In this document: positions 36,835 through 46,049 of the stretch, piece after piece
Layout of the letters: each line of letters begins with the position of its first letter
How positions within the stretch are numbered: the stretch's first letter is position 1
NCBI GenBank assembly: GCA_964481145.1
Contig: CAYZTA010000007.1
Span: 1 to 64,000, forward strand
Origin: Sandaracinus sp964481145
Lineage (GTDB): Bacteria; Myxococcota_A; Polyangia; Polyangiales; Sandaracinaceae
Length of the DNA: 64,000 nt
Reading direction: 5' to 3'
Position numbers and translations under genes: made by a program
Notes under the pieces: generated by a model
Seen by the model: the letters and a program-made list of their open reading frames with translations, nothing else
Databases searched by the model: none
Told to the model about the DNA's origin: nothing

Positions 36835-38352
36835 CTACTCCACGCCGCCTTCAGGACCAGAATCGTGCGGCAAACTCCCGCGCGGCGAGCGCAGATACAC
36901 GAAGGGCGTCGACTGTAAGAAGTTCGAAACACGCGACGTGTAGATATCGGCGTGACGCTCGATCTGCCGTGCGAGGTGGCTCTTGTCGTTCCCTGTCCTC
37001 AGCAAGAGCCCCCAGCGGCTCGACACGAGCTCGCTCGATTTCTTGGCCAGCGGCGCGATGCGCTCGTCGAGCGCCACGAGCTCTGCGCGAAGCTCCCGCA
37101 TCCGGGCACGCAGAGTCGCCGCTTGGATTTCACGCGGAACATCCCCGTAATTGTGTTCGAGCCGCTGTAGGGCCAGCCTCAATTGCGAAAATCGATGCTC
37201 GAGGAGTTCTTTGTCGGCCATGCGCGCCGAGAGCTCACGCTGCACGGGTTTGAACGTCTCGAGCGCTTCGAGCTCGCTCTCCAAATCACGAAGGACGAGA
37301 CAAGTCCGCCAACGGTTCACGCTCTTGCTGACATTCACGTCGGCGAAGATATGATCGCCCACGTAAAGAAAGAGCTCCCCCGGGACACCGAGGCTCGCCT
37401 CCAGGAGGCGCGCATTGCCTCCGAGATAGTGCTTTCCAGTCATGAGCTTTCCCTGAGCCACCATCAATCGACCTTCGTCGTCGATGACCTCGAACGCAGG
37501 GGCTCGCTCCGTAAAAAACGCTGGCTTGCGTGCGCCGACGATCACCAGATCGAACAACGATCGCCACGTCTGCCCTTCGGGCATGAAGCGATCGAAGGCA
37601 AAGCTCATCATCGCTTGCGTATAATGCCACTCGGAGTTCGTGATGATGACGAGCTTCTTGCCAGCCGTACGCAAATCTCTGAGCGCCAAAGGCAGATCGG
37701 GATCGAGCTGAACGAATTTCTCCGGGGCGGCGATGATCTCGGCTTTGAGCGCGCCCTCCATATGCGTGGCGTCGAGGCTCGATCGCACGACCTCATAGAG
37801 CTGCACATAGCTCATCACCCCTTGCACGGGTTCGGTCGGATCGACACCAGGCGAACGAAGTCGGGTCACATGCAAACGTCCATCGTCGAGACGATCGACG
37901 AGCTGCGCAAACATGCAGGCTTCACTCAGAGAGAAAAGTGTATTGAGGAAGACCCACCGTGGCTCGGCGAGGTCGATCCCCGTTCGCTCGTACGCCGCAC
38001 GCTGATCCTCGAAGGACATCACACGTGAACCGTGGGCGGCTTTTTTGACGTACCCGAAGCGATCGGCTTTGACCAAATTGCCTCGCTCCACGTCGAGAAT
38101 GAGCCCCAACGCCGCGACCTCGGGATCGAACTCGATGTCGTCGATGGGAAACCCACGCAGGATGAGCCGACGTTTCAAATGTTCGTAAGCTCGGCGCTCC
38201 CACTCGTGCACGTTGTAGTGCACCAGCGTGTAATCCATGTCGAACCCGATCGCCTCGATGGTTCGCAGGTTCAAGGTTCGGTTGCAGTAAAGGCGTCGCC
38301 CTGCGGGTGGCAACGCGGCCTGCTCGAGCGGAGCGAGCACATCGTCAGACAT
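36835..38352 (-). CDS. HAD-IG family 5'-nucleotidase
   Basis: A 505-residue haloacid dehalogenase-superfamily phosphatase of the cytosolic 5'-nucleotidase II-like group (HAD-IG). Seen: motif I GFDMDYTLVHYNVHEWE, motif II LVIITNSEWHYTQAMMSFAF, and motif III/IV FLYVGDHIFADVNVSKS, all intact. It hydrolyses nucleoside monophosphates. The C-terminal 130 residues are charged and coiled-coil-like. Members of this family are frequent in myxobacteria and eukaryotes. It is a stand-alone gene, convergent with the GT2. Confidence 0.93.
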   Translation of the reverse strand: MSDDVLAPLEQAALPPAGRRLYCNRTLNLRTIEAIGFDMDYTLVHYNVHEWERRAYEHLKRRLILRGFPIDDIEFDPEVAALGLILDVERGNLVKADRFGYVKKAAHGSRVMSFEDQRAAYERTGIDLAEPRWVFLNTLFSLSEACMFAQLVDRLDDGRLHVTRLRSPGVDPTEPVQGVMSYVQLYEVVRSSLDATHMEGALKAEIIAAPEKFVQLDPDLPLALRDLRTAGKKLVIITNSEWHYTQAMMSFAFDRFMPEGQTWRSLFDLVIVGARKPAFFTERAPAFEVIDDEGRLMVAQGKLMTGKHYLGGNARLLEASLGVPGELFLYVGDHIFADVNVSKSVNRWRTCLVLRDLESELEALETFKPVQRELSARMADKELLEHRFSQLRLALQRLEHNYGDVPREIQAATLRARMRELRAELVALDERIAPLAKKSSELVSSRWGLLLRTGNDKSHLARQIERHADIYTSRVSNFLQSTPFVYLRSPRGSLPHDSGPEGGVE

Positions 38353-38454
38353 GTCTTCTGGATGACACTACCATGATGCGATCACTCATGCCCAAAGATG
38401 CTGGGACCCTCCCCACCTCGCGACAGAACTCATCAAATTCTCTTGACTCCTGAT

Positions 38455-38479
38455 TGTGGGCCCCCCCTAAGGGCCCACA
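38455..38479. terminator. 9-bp hairpin in the intergenic region
   Basis: TGTGGGCCC and GGGCCCACA pair exactly around CCCCTAA. It lies between the divergent HAD-IG gene and the carrier gene, about 43 bp before the latter. A TTGACT lies just upstream (38443-38448), so the stem may sit within the leader of the carrier transcript and regulate it. Confidence 0.4.
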
Positions 38480-38521
38480 CTCTCTTCGGCATTCGAGCTT
38501 CGACATGCGAGGATTTCCGAG

Positions 38522-40657
38522 TTGGCAGACGCACAAGAGCATTCGACGAAACGCCACGAGCTGCTCCTCTCCGCGGGCGTCGCGGCCTTGCTCATCGCGC
38601 AACAGGTCGCCGGAAAAGCCACGCGTGACGCGCTCTTCTTGACATCTTTCGATCCAAGACACCTCCCCCTCGTCATGGCCTCGGGGGCAGTTCTGTCGCT
38701 CTTGGCCGTCCTGGCCATGTCGCGCGCCATGTCCATCCAAACACCAGGACGCGCCGTCCCTGCGGGACTCGTCACCAACGCAGCGTTCTTTGGGCTCGAA
38801 TGGCTTTGCGCTCCCCTCTCGCGAGACGGCACCGCGGTGGCTCTTTATCTACACGTGGCAGCGCTCGGCTCCGTTCTCATCAGCGGATTCTGGAGCCTCG
38901 TATCGGAACACTTCGATCCCAATCGGGCCAAACGCCACTTCTCGAAGATTGCCGCAGGTGGCACGTTCGGCGGGGTCGTTGGAGGGTTCACGGTCGACGC
39001 GATCGCGAGCCAGTTCGGAGTGCGTTCGATGCTCCTCGTGCTCGCTTGCACGAGCCTAGTCGCAGCATTTGCACTCATCCGAATCGTAAATCCCAGTGAG
39101 CCCCCAAGCGTTCCTCGAGATGACCTGGCTCTCTCTTCACCTTTGACATTGCTTCGCCGCACTCCGTATTTGCGCGCGCTCGGTCTCATGTCGCTCCTCG
39201 CCGCCGTCTGGGAAGCTCTCCTCGATTTCGCGCTCAAGGCCGAAGCTTCGGCTGTCTTCTCGAATGAAGCCGCGCTCGTGACGTTCTTTGCTTGGTTCTA
39301 CACCGGCGCAAGTCTCATCACGTTCGTCGTGCAGGCACTCTTTGGGCGCCTCGCGCTCGAACGGGTCGGATTGCCTGGGACGTTGATGTTTCTCCCACTC
39401 GCCGTGACAGCGGGAGGTCTCGCGCTGCTCGTAGGAGCTCCTTTCCCAGCGCTCGTGGCCGTGCGTGGGAGCGAAAACATTCTCTCCAACTCGCTCTATC
39501 GAGCCGCGTACGAACAACTCTTTACTCCTCTTGCCAACGAGACCAAGCGAGCCACCAAGACACTCGTCGACGTCGCTGCAACACGGATCGGAGATGCTCT
39601 CGGAGCTCTCTTGATTCTCGCGTTGATCTACAGCTGGCGAGACATGCCTTCGATCGTCGTCATCGTCGTCGCCGCGATCGTCGCCCTCCTCTCTCTCATC
39701 CTCGTGCCTCGCCTCGCTGCGGGCTACGTCGAGGCGCTCCGCGCCGCGTTGCGCGCCGGAACCATCGACCTCCGCGAACAACAGGCCTTCGACGCAACCA
39801 CACGTCAAACCCTTTCGAACACGGCAATCGCTCTCGATCGAGAGAGCTCTGCCGCAAAGCCGAACATGGTTCATCGCTTCACGGCGCTGGCCTCCGGTGC
39901 CACGAACCAAGCACGCGCCGCGTTGGCGGAACCTCTCTCGCCCGAGCTCATCCCGATCGCGCTCCATTGGCTCGCACATCCCGAGCTCGGCCGAGATGCG
40001 CTACACGCATTGCAAACAGCAGCGAGCTCATCCTCGGGTCTTCTGGTCGATGCGCTCTTGAGCTCGCACACGCCGCTCGAAGTGCGATGCCAGATTCCGC
40101 GTGTGCTTCGCGTGAACACTTCACAACGTGCCTCGGATGGACTGGTTCTCGGACTCAAAGACACTCACCTGGAAGTACGACTTCAATGCGCGCGGGCGCT
40201 GGTTTACATGAGCACCTCGAACCCATCTCTCTCACCTTCTACACCGGTCGTGGTTCACGCGATCGAACGCGAGCTCAGGGACCGCAGCGCGACGTGGAAA
40301 GTCTCTGCATCACACGTTTTGAACCACGTCGAGAGCAAACCGCTTTCGATGAAAGAGCTCGTGCGCATGCGCGCCAACCCCAGCCTTCAGTACGTGCTCA
40401 CGCTCCTGTCGCTCATCCTTGATAACGAAGCGCTCATACTCGCCTTGCGAGGCCTCTCGGCTTCTGATCCAACGATCCGAGGAACAGCCATCGAGCTCTT
40501 GGAAAACGTGCTGCCTGACCCTGTGCGGGGCGCCCTTCTACCGGTTCTCGCCGCACGCCCCCACATGACCTCCCTGGCACGCAGCCGCGACGAGATCGTG
40601 GCCGAACTCTTGCGCTCCCAGCGTTCCTCCATTCCCACGCGAAAGCCCCATGATTGA
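38522..40657 (+). CDS. Tlc/Npt-like transporter with C-terminal HEAT-like domain
   Basis: A 711-residue protein that starts at TTG with GAGG about 9 nt upstream. The N-terminal 410 residues form about twelve membrane helices and include GKATRDALFLTSFDPRHLPL, which resembles the ATP:ADP antiporter (Tlc) signature around the first helix. The C-terminal 290 residues are helical repeats (LIPIALHWLAHPELGRDALH, VRLQCARALVYMSTSN, LALRGLSASDPTIRGTAIEL) resembling HEAT or armadillo repeats. Carrier-HEAT fusions occur in Myxococcota and Bacteroidetes, with unknown substrate. Nucleotide exchange is possible but unproven. Classical MFS is an alternative call. Confidence 0.75.
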   Translation: MADAQEHSTKRHELLLSAGVAALLIAQQVAGKATRDALFLTSFDPRHLPLVMASGAVLSLLAVLAMSRAMSIQTPGRAVPAGLVTNAAFFGLEWLCAPLSRDGTAVALYLHVAALGSVLISGFWSLVSEHFDPNRAKRHFSKIAAGGTFGGVVGGFTVDAIASQFGVRSMLLVLACTSLVAAFALIRIVNPSEPPSVPRDDLALSSPLTLLRRTPYLRALGLMSLLAAVWEALLDFALKAEASAVFSNEAALVTFFAWFYTGASLITFVVQALFGRLALERVGLPGTLMFLPLAVTAGGLALLVGAPFPALVAVRGSENILSNSLYRAAYEQLFTPLANETKRATKTLVDVAATRIGDALGALLILALIYSWRDMPSIVVIVVAAIVALLSLILVPRLAAGYVEALRAALRAGTIDLREQQAFDATTRQTLSNTAIALDRESSAAKPNMVHRFTALASGATNQARAALAEPLSPELIPIALHWLAHPELGRDALHALQTAASSSSGLLVDALLSSHTPLEVRCQIPRVLRVNTSQRASDGLVLGLKDTHLEVRLQCARALVYMSTSNPSLSPSTPVVVHAIERELRDRSATWKVSASHVLNHVESKPLSMKELVRMRANPSLQYVLTLLSLILDNEALILALRGLSASDPTIRGTAIELLENVLPDPVRGALLPVLAARPHMTSLARSRDEIVAELLRSQRSSIPTRKPHD

Positions 40658-40798
40658 AAACGAATCGATTCAATTTTGGTCGGTTGCGCCTTCGATGAAC
40701 ACCCACCTCCTTGGCACAACTCAATCGCGGCTCCTCGACGGTGATTCCAACATTGATTTACTCTTCGATGATTCGAAGTCTCATACCCTCGAGGACCC

Positions 40799-41731
40799 AT
40801 GAACGAAAATTCTAGAATTTGGATGCGACGCATCGCGCTCGGATTGCCTATGGTGGCATTGCCAATCCAAGGGTGTTCGTCGGTCACCAATTGTGATCCA
40901 CCCCGCCATCAGGTGTCTTTCGATCTCGGCTCGGTCATCCGAAGTGACGGCGGGATCGACTGCGCCTCCACATGTCGAGAGCTCGCGGTGGGTGTGGACG
41001 CGGGTGTTCGGCTTGCGATCCCGGAGACTTGCCACGAGAGCACGGACGACCCGTCGAACCCACGACTGATCTGCACCTACTACGAGTACCTCTGCACAGG
41101 ACGACGCCCCCAGTCACTGGTCCATCGTTCCCTACCCGTCACCCCCAGCACCCACGTGGGGTCCTGGCTGGCGCAGACAGCCCACCTAGAGGCGGCTTCG
41201 GTCCCTGCATTCCGAGAGCTGGCGGACGAACTCGCGCTCCACGGCGCCCCTTCCGAGCTCGCTCGCGAGGCGAGGCGCGCGGCTGACGATGAGGTCCGGC
41301 ATGCCGCGTCCGTCACTCGCCTGGCGGCGATGTATGGTGCGCTCCCCGCGTCGATTCAGCGGTCCCCCTTCGCTGCACGCTCCTTGCGGGAGCTCGCCTT
41401 CGACAACGCGACCGAAGGTTGCGCGCGGGAAGCATACGGTGCGCTCGCCGCTGTGCATCAGGCGAACACCGCCACCGACCCCGAGGTCGCTCAGGCGTTC
41501 CTCGCGATTGCCCAAGACGAAGCGCGCCACGCCCTCTTGTCCTTCGCCATGCACGACTGGTTCACCGATCGCCTCCAGCCACGTGATCGACGCGACATGG
41601 AGGACGCCCGTCGTGCCGCGCTCGACGACCTCGTGCAGCAACTCACGCCCGAGCCCGAGCCCGAGCTTCGTGGCCTCCTCGGCGTCCCAGAAGCCGAGCA
41701 GGCCATCGCACTGGTCCACATGCTCACGTAA
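40799..41731 (+). CDS. Lipoprotein-like ferritin-like diiron protein
   Basis: A 310-residue protein with an N-terminal signal (RRIALGLPMVALPIQGCSS, probable lipobox IQGC) and a four-helix ferritin-like domain. Metal ligands are recognisable: Glu131 (QTAHLEAASVPAF), Glu165-x2-His168 (DDEVRHA), Glu206 or Glu211, and Glu241-x2-His244 (QDEARHA). The leading part has a Cys-rich segment of about 70 residues. Ferritin-like domains in exported myxobacterial proteins are known but not characterised. An oxidase, iron-handling or hydroxylase role is possible. It is preceded by 141 bp of noncoding DNA. Confidence 0.8.
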   Translation: MNENSRIWMRRIALGLPMVALPIQGCSSVTNCDPPRHQVSFDLGSVIRSDGGIDCASTCRELAVGVDAGVRLAIPETCHESTDDPSNPRLICTYYEYLCTGRRPQSLVHRSLPVTPSTHVGSWLAQTAHLEAASVPAFRELADELALHGAPSELAREARRAADDEVRHAASVTRLAAMYGALPASIQRSPFAARSLRELAFDNATEGCAREAYGALAAVHQANTATDPEVAQAFLAIAQDEARHALLSFAMHDWFTDRLQPRDRRDMEDARRAALDDLVQQLTPEPEPELRGLLGVPEAEQAIALVHMLT

Positions 41732-41877
41732 TCGCAAGCGGGGGGCGAGGCCGACGCGCTCGCTTCCACGTACTTCCGACACCAAATGTCGAAGACATCC
41801 GATGCATCGAGGGCAAACGAAGTGAACACTTGCTGATTTCTTCACGAGCAAAGATGCAGCTCCGGTAGGATTTGCGG

Positions 41878-43242
41878 GTGACTCCGCAAGCACCCAGCGG
41901 CAACCGGGTAGGACAAGTCCTCTTGGGCAAGCTGGAAGTGATCCGATGGCTTGGCGGTGGGGGGATGGGCGATGTCTACGAGGTCGAACATCTTCTCACG
42001 CGGCACCGTCGTGCGCTGAAGATCGTTCGGCCCGAGTACGCACAAGAGCGTCGCTTCATCGAGCGCCTGCTTCGCGAAGCGAGCATCGCAGGGCGACTCG
42101 GGACACCTTATGTGGTCGAAACGCTCGATGCAGGTCGACTCGATGATGGGTCGGCCTATGTGCTCATGGAGCTGCTCTCTGGCCGCTCGCTTCAGAGTCT
42201 ACTCGAAGCCGAAGGGCGTCTTTCCCAAAAACGGGTAGCCAGCTTGGCATGTCAAATCGCAGAGGGAATCGCGATCGCTCACGCCGCTGGCATCGTCCAT
42301 CGCGATCTGAAACCCGAAAACATCTTCGTCATCGATGACGGGGATGGGCGCGAGCGCATCAAGATTTTGGACTTCGGCATCTCGAAATTCCTCGAAGGCG
42401 CGGCGGCGACCAACTCGAAACTCACCCGCGAAGGCACGGTGCTCGGCACACCTTTTTATATGGCGCCAGAGCAAGCTTCGGGACGCGAGGTGGATGGGCG
42501 AAGCGATGTTTGGTCGCTCGGTGTCATCATGTACGAAGCGCTCACGGGGCGACTCCCGTTCGAGGGAACGACCGTGGGAGAGCTCTTCATTCAAATCGGC
42601 GCGGGACACTATCCACCCCTCGAGCACCGACGAACCGATCTCGATCCCGCATTCATCGCTGTCGTCGCGGGAACCTTGCGCGCCAACCCAGCGCAGCGTT
42701 ATCCGAGCGCCGAGGCGTTGCGCCGCGAGCTCTTGCCCTTCGCCGCAAGCGAACCCGCCTCCCGCGCCAAAACAATCTCCGACGGCGTGCGCGCCAACGT
42801 GGGAAGCGCACTGGTCATCCCTCCGCCCCCCGCGCTTCCCACACCCATCAGCGAAGAGTCCACGCCCGTCGTTCGTTCCGATCCTGCCCCCTCTTCAAAT
42901 TCCTTAAAAAACAAGGCATTTGTAATCACTGCTGTCGCGTTTTCGGTCGCGCTCGTCTCGCTCACTTGGCACTTCACCCACCCTCTCGGCTCAGAAGAGA
43001 CTCGTCCACCCGAACCGAACGAACGAAGGGAATCACCCTCCCCTCGCCCCGAGGCCATCGTCACTACGCCGAGCGCTCCGGACGCAGGCCCCATCGCGGT
43101 TCACGAGGAAGCTCCCATCCAAGAAGAGCCTCCTGCACGAGCCACCACGCCCCGAACACGGGAACGACCGCCGCGCGAACGCGAACGAGCACACACCAAA
43201 GCGCAAGCTCTCGGCCTCGAAGCCAACCCTTACGGACCATGA
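41878..43242 (+). CDS. Hanks-type Ser/Thr protein kinase, membrane-anchored
   Basis: A 454-residue kinase with the P-loop WLGGGGMGDVYEVEH, catalytic Lys48, HRDLKPEN (141-148), DFG (165-167) and the activation segment GTPFYMAPEQASG. After a Pro/Ser-rich segment it has one membrane helix (FVITAVAFSVALVSLTWHF) and an extracellular, Pro/Arg-rich tail. I chose the GTG at 41878 because AGGA lies 8 nt before it; a TTG at 41872 is in frame but too close. Its stop overlaps the TPR-PEGA gene start by 4 bp, so the two are coupled. Confidence 0.93.
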   Translation: MTPQAPSGNRVGQVLLGKLEVIRWLGGGGMGDVYEVEHLLTRHRRALKIVRPEYAQERRFIERLLREASIAGRLGTPYVVETLDAGRLDDGSAYVLMELLSGRSLQSLLEAEGRLSQKRVASLACQIAEGIAIAHAAGIVHRDLKPENIFVIDDGDGRERIKILDFGISKFLEGAAATNSKLTREGTVLGTPFYMAPEQASGREVDGRSDVWSLGVIMYEALTGRLPFEGTTVGELFIQIGAGHYPPLEHRRTDLDPAFIAVVAGTLRANPAQRYPSAEALRRELLPFAASEPASRAKTISDGVRANVGSALVIPPPPALPTPISEESTPVVRSDPAPSSNSLKNKAFVITAVAFSVALVSLTWHFTHPLGSEETRPPEPNERRESPSPRPEAIVTTPSAPDAGPIAVHEEAPIQEEPPARATTPRTRERPPRERERAHTKAQALGLEANPYGP

Positions 43243-44699
43243 TGCCCTGCACGCGAATCGCGCTCGCCTTGGCCACGATGACGGTGGCCATCGTTCACTT
43301 CCCCTCGAGCATCCACGCGCAAACGAGCAGCGACGATGTGCGAAGCCAAGCCCGCGAACACTTCGATCGCGGCATCGAGCTCTTCAACGAAGGCCGCTAC
43401 GACGCAGCCCTGGCCGAGCTCCAGCGCGCATACGACACCGCGCCGGCCTTCCCCGTGCTCTACAACCTCGGACGTGTCCACGCGACCCTTGGCCATCCCG
43501 TCGAAGCCGCACTCGCGTTCGAACGCTATCTCGCGGAGGGGGGTGAAGCGATTCCGTCTTCACGACGCGATGAAGTCGAGACCGAGCTCGCGCGGCAGCG
43601 GAGCCGTATCGGTCACCTCCTCGTCGAAACGAACATCACAGGGTCCATCATCAACATCGACGGAATCGATGTCGCTCGAACACCCCTCGAAGCTCCGATT
43701 CCGCTCGGAGCCGGCGCACATCGGATCGCCATCCGAGCCCCCGGACACGCGAGCGAAATACGTTCGGTGCAGATCGCAGGGGGAATCGAAGAAGTCTTGC
43801 GCATGGAGCTCAGCCGCGAGTTCGAAGCCCGCGGCACCATTCGCATTCTTTCGACATTGCCTGATGTCCTCGTACGAATCGATGGTGTCGAGATCGGTCG
43901 CACACCGATCGAAGCCACGATTCCAGTGCCCGCGGGTGAGCACGAAGTCATCGGTGAGCGGGATGGATATCTGTCCGACATTCACCGAATCACGATTCAG
44001 GACCAATCATCGGCCGAAGTTCGGCTTCGGCTCGATCCAGATCCGAATCCATCCCCGGAATCCATCGGTCGATTGGTGCTGAGATTGCCCTCCGTCTCGT
44101 TTGCGCTTCGCGTCGATGGAGCCGAGCGCACCGCCCGCTCCGAGCTCGAGCTGCCCATCGGGGCTCACATCCTCGAAATCGAAGCCTCGGAGCGCCAACC
44201 GTGGCGAGGCACGGTGCGGTTGATGGCGGAGCAGCCGGAAATACTCGCTCCACCCCTCGAGTGGACCCCTGACGCACGCAGTGGACGGGTCGCCGCAGCC
44301 GGTTCTCAGCGAACGGCAGGGCAAGTGCTCAGCGTGATCGGCACGGTGCTCATCGCGGTGGGAGTGCCTCTCGCCGTCTGGAACGAGTCGGAGATCGTCA
44401 ATACGGATGCACGAGGAAGACAGCTCGTTCGTCAAGAGGAGGAGTGCAGAGCCACCGGCATGGTGGGGACTGCCCCGTGCAGCGACGTGCGCAAGGAGCT
44501 CGATGAGCTTCCATCGAGGCAAGGAACGCAAGACATTCTTCGCGTGGTGTCATTCGCGAGCGCCATCACGGGTGCGCTCTCGGCCTCCGTCGGCATCGTG
44601 CTCTGGGCGAGCGCGCCATCCGAATCGTCGATCGACGATGCCGCCCATGCCACGCTTCGCCTCGACATGCGCGGATTGCACCTCTCGGGCGTATTCTGA
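43239..44699 (+). CDS. Exported TPR and PEGA-domain protein
   Basis: A 486-residue protein coupled to the upstream kinase (ATGA overlap). It has a signal peptide (IALALATMTVAIVHFPSSIH), a TPR-like region (AREHFDRGIELFNEGRYDAA), and three tandem PEGA domains, each starting GxLxVxT and containing INIDGIDVARTPLEAPIPLG, LVRIDGVEIGRTPIEATIPV and VDGAERTARSELELPIGAHI. Two C-terminal hydrophobic helices (VLSVIGTVLIAVGVPLAVW and SFASAITGALSASVGIVLWA) anchor it. PEGA proteins are envelope-associated. Being coupled to a kinase, it may be its sensor partner or substrate (inferred). Confidence 0.88.
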   Translation: MMPCTRIALALATMTVAIVHFPSSIHAQTSSDDVRSQAREHFDRGIELFNEGRYDAALAELQRAYDTAPAFPVLYNLGRVHATLGHPVEAALAFERYLAEGGEAIPSSRRDEVETELARQRSRIGHLLVETNITGSIINIDGIDVARTPLEAPIPLGAGAHRIAIRAPGHASEIRSVQIAGGIEEVLRMELSREFEARGTIRILSTLPDVLVRIDGVEIGRTPIEATIPVPAGEHEVIGERDGYLSDIHRITIQDQSSAEVRLRLDPDPNPSPESIGRLVLRLPSVSFALRVDGAERTARSELELPIGAHILEIEASERQPWRGTVRLMAEQPEILAPPLEWTPDARSGRVAAAGSQRTAGQVLSVIGTVLIAVGVPLAVWNESEIVNTDARGRQLVRQEEECRATGMVGTAPCSDVRKELDELPSRQGTQDILRVVSFASAITGALSASVGIVLWASAPSESSIDDAAHATLRLDMRGLHLSGVF

Positions 44700-44782
44700 T
44701 GCCCCCCATGTCGGCAATGATTTGGACGGCTCCAAGAATCTGCTACGCTGCCGCCCCCCCGACTTTGGGCCATCAAAGCACC

Positions 44783-45109
44783 ATGACGAAGCTCAACGAT
44801 TTCCTCACCCAACACAAGATTGATCCCCGTCGCGTCGTGCTCGCCTCGACCAAGCTCGAGACCCGTACGCCCGACGACAAGAAACTCGCCGCCACCAAAA
44901 AGGCCATGAAGGCCGGGAAAGTGGAGAAGAACGAGGAAACTCTGAAGCAGAAGCCTCGTTCGGGCCGCCCCGTGACGAGCGCTGCCATCACGAAGGCAAT
45001 GCATGGCCGGGATGTGAGCGGTCCGGTGAAGACGCGCATTGCGCGTGCCGTCAACGCGCTCCTCACCCAGAAGAAAAAGTCTGAAGTCACCTTCCGCGAC
45101 CTCTTCTGA
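44783..45109 (+). CDS. Small Lys-rich basic protein, unknown
   Basis: A 108-residue basic protein that starts MTKLNDFLTQHKIDPRR. It is rich in Lys, Arg and Ala in the middle (DDKKLAATKKAMKAGKVEKN), has an AT-hook-like KPRSGRPVT, and a conserved-looking C terminus (RIARAVNALLTQKKKSEVTF). This suggests a nucleic-acid-binding or ribosome-associated protein, but I recognise no family. The frame is open upstream to 44699, where the sequence overlaps the PEGA stop. The later ATG at 44783 fits a short intergenic spacer better. Confidence 0.6.
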   Translation: MTKLNDFLTQHKIDPRRVVLASTKLETRTPDDKKLAATKKAMKAGKVEKNEETLKQKPRSGRPVTSAAITKAMHGRDVSGPVKTRIARAVNALLTQKKKSEVTFRDLF

Positions 45110-45323
45110 ACCCGCTGGACCGCAGATGGCCGAGGTGCCGACCTCGGCCGCGATCCACCGAGAGCGGATTGCTTTCTCCGCGATTGACCCGCGCGCCGCT
45201 GCTTCGTTACCCTCCACGCATCGTGTCGACTTTCGTCATTTCGTCGACCTGCCGCGCTCCGAGCGCTTCTCGATTCGAGAGAAAGCGCTTCCACCACGGG
45301 CGCTCGAGAAGGGAAAGGGAGCC

Positions 45324-46037
45324 ATGCGCAGTGTCCGTGGAATCGCCGCAATCGTAGTGGTGCTCGCGATTCCCGCGGTGGTCTTTGCCGTGGATGTTCG
45401 GGGAACCCTCACGATCCCCTCGGGTTACGGCACGTCACCTCAACCCGACAACGAGCAGCGTGTCCGGTATTGGGAAGAATGGAATGGCGTGCTCGAAGCG
45501 CGGACGCCTCGCATCGACATCGCGCAGCAAATCGCGGTCGTGCTCACGGGATCGGGTCCCGTCTCCACAGGGGAGCAGCCCCCTTATCAGTTGCACAACG
45601 GAGCGCTCGCTCCGCAGACGCTCGTCGCACGTGCAGGCACCGCGATCCAAATCCGGAACGACGACGGCATCCCCTATGAGCTCTTCGCGGAGGGCAACCA
45701 GGAGTTTGGGCCGATTCAAACAGCGCCGGGCAACGCACGGCCCATCACACTTTCAGCGCCTGGAAATTGGTCCATCCGCGATCGAATTCATCCTCATATC
45801 CGCGGTCATTTGCATGCGTTGCCCAATCTCGTCGCGCGTGCGTTCGTGGAGTCCAATGGCGCCTACGTGTTTCGGGGCGTGGCTCCGGGCACCTACCAAC
45901 TGCACGTTTTCGATGGACCTCGCGAAGTGATCACACAAGAAGTGGTCGTCGGCGAGGGCGGCCAGCTCACGGTTCCAGCGATCGCTCTTTCCATTGCACC
46001 GCCTTCGGCTCCAAGCGCCGCCGGCGCACAGCCCTGA
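45324..46037 (+). CDS. Exported cupredoxin-like / methylamine-utilisation-like protein
   Basis: A 237-residue exported protein. It has a signal peptide (GIAAIVVVLAIPAVVFA), a segment with repeated VRGTLTIPSGYGTSPQP-like strands, and a cupredoxin-like core (TAIQIRNDDGIPYELFAEGN; IHPHIRGHLHALPNLVARAF) followed by an Ig/transthyretin-like strand repeat (YVFRGVAPGTYQLHVFDGPR). His-rich positions in IHPHIRGHLH could bind copper. The ATG has an AAAGGGAG ribosome site upstream; the longer open frame runs into the small basic protein gene. It precedes the Cache sensor by 12 bp, so they are probably an operon. Confidence 0.7.
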   Translation: MRSVRGIAAIVVVLAIPAVVFAVDVRGTLTIPSGYGTSPQPDNEQRVRYWEEWNGVLEARTPRIDIAQQIAVVLTGSGPVSTGEQPPYQLHNGALAPQTLVARAGTAIQIRNDDGIPYELFAEGNQEFGPIQTAPGNARPITLSAPGNWSIRDRIHPHIRGHLHALPNLVARAFVESNGAYVFRGVAPGTYQLHVFDGPREVITQEVVVGEGGQLTVPAIALSIAPPSAPSAAGAQP

Positions 46038-46049
46038 GGTCACGCGTCC

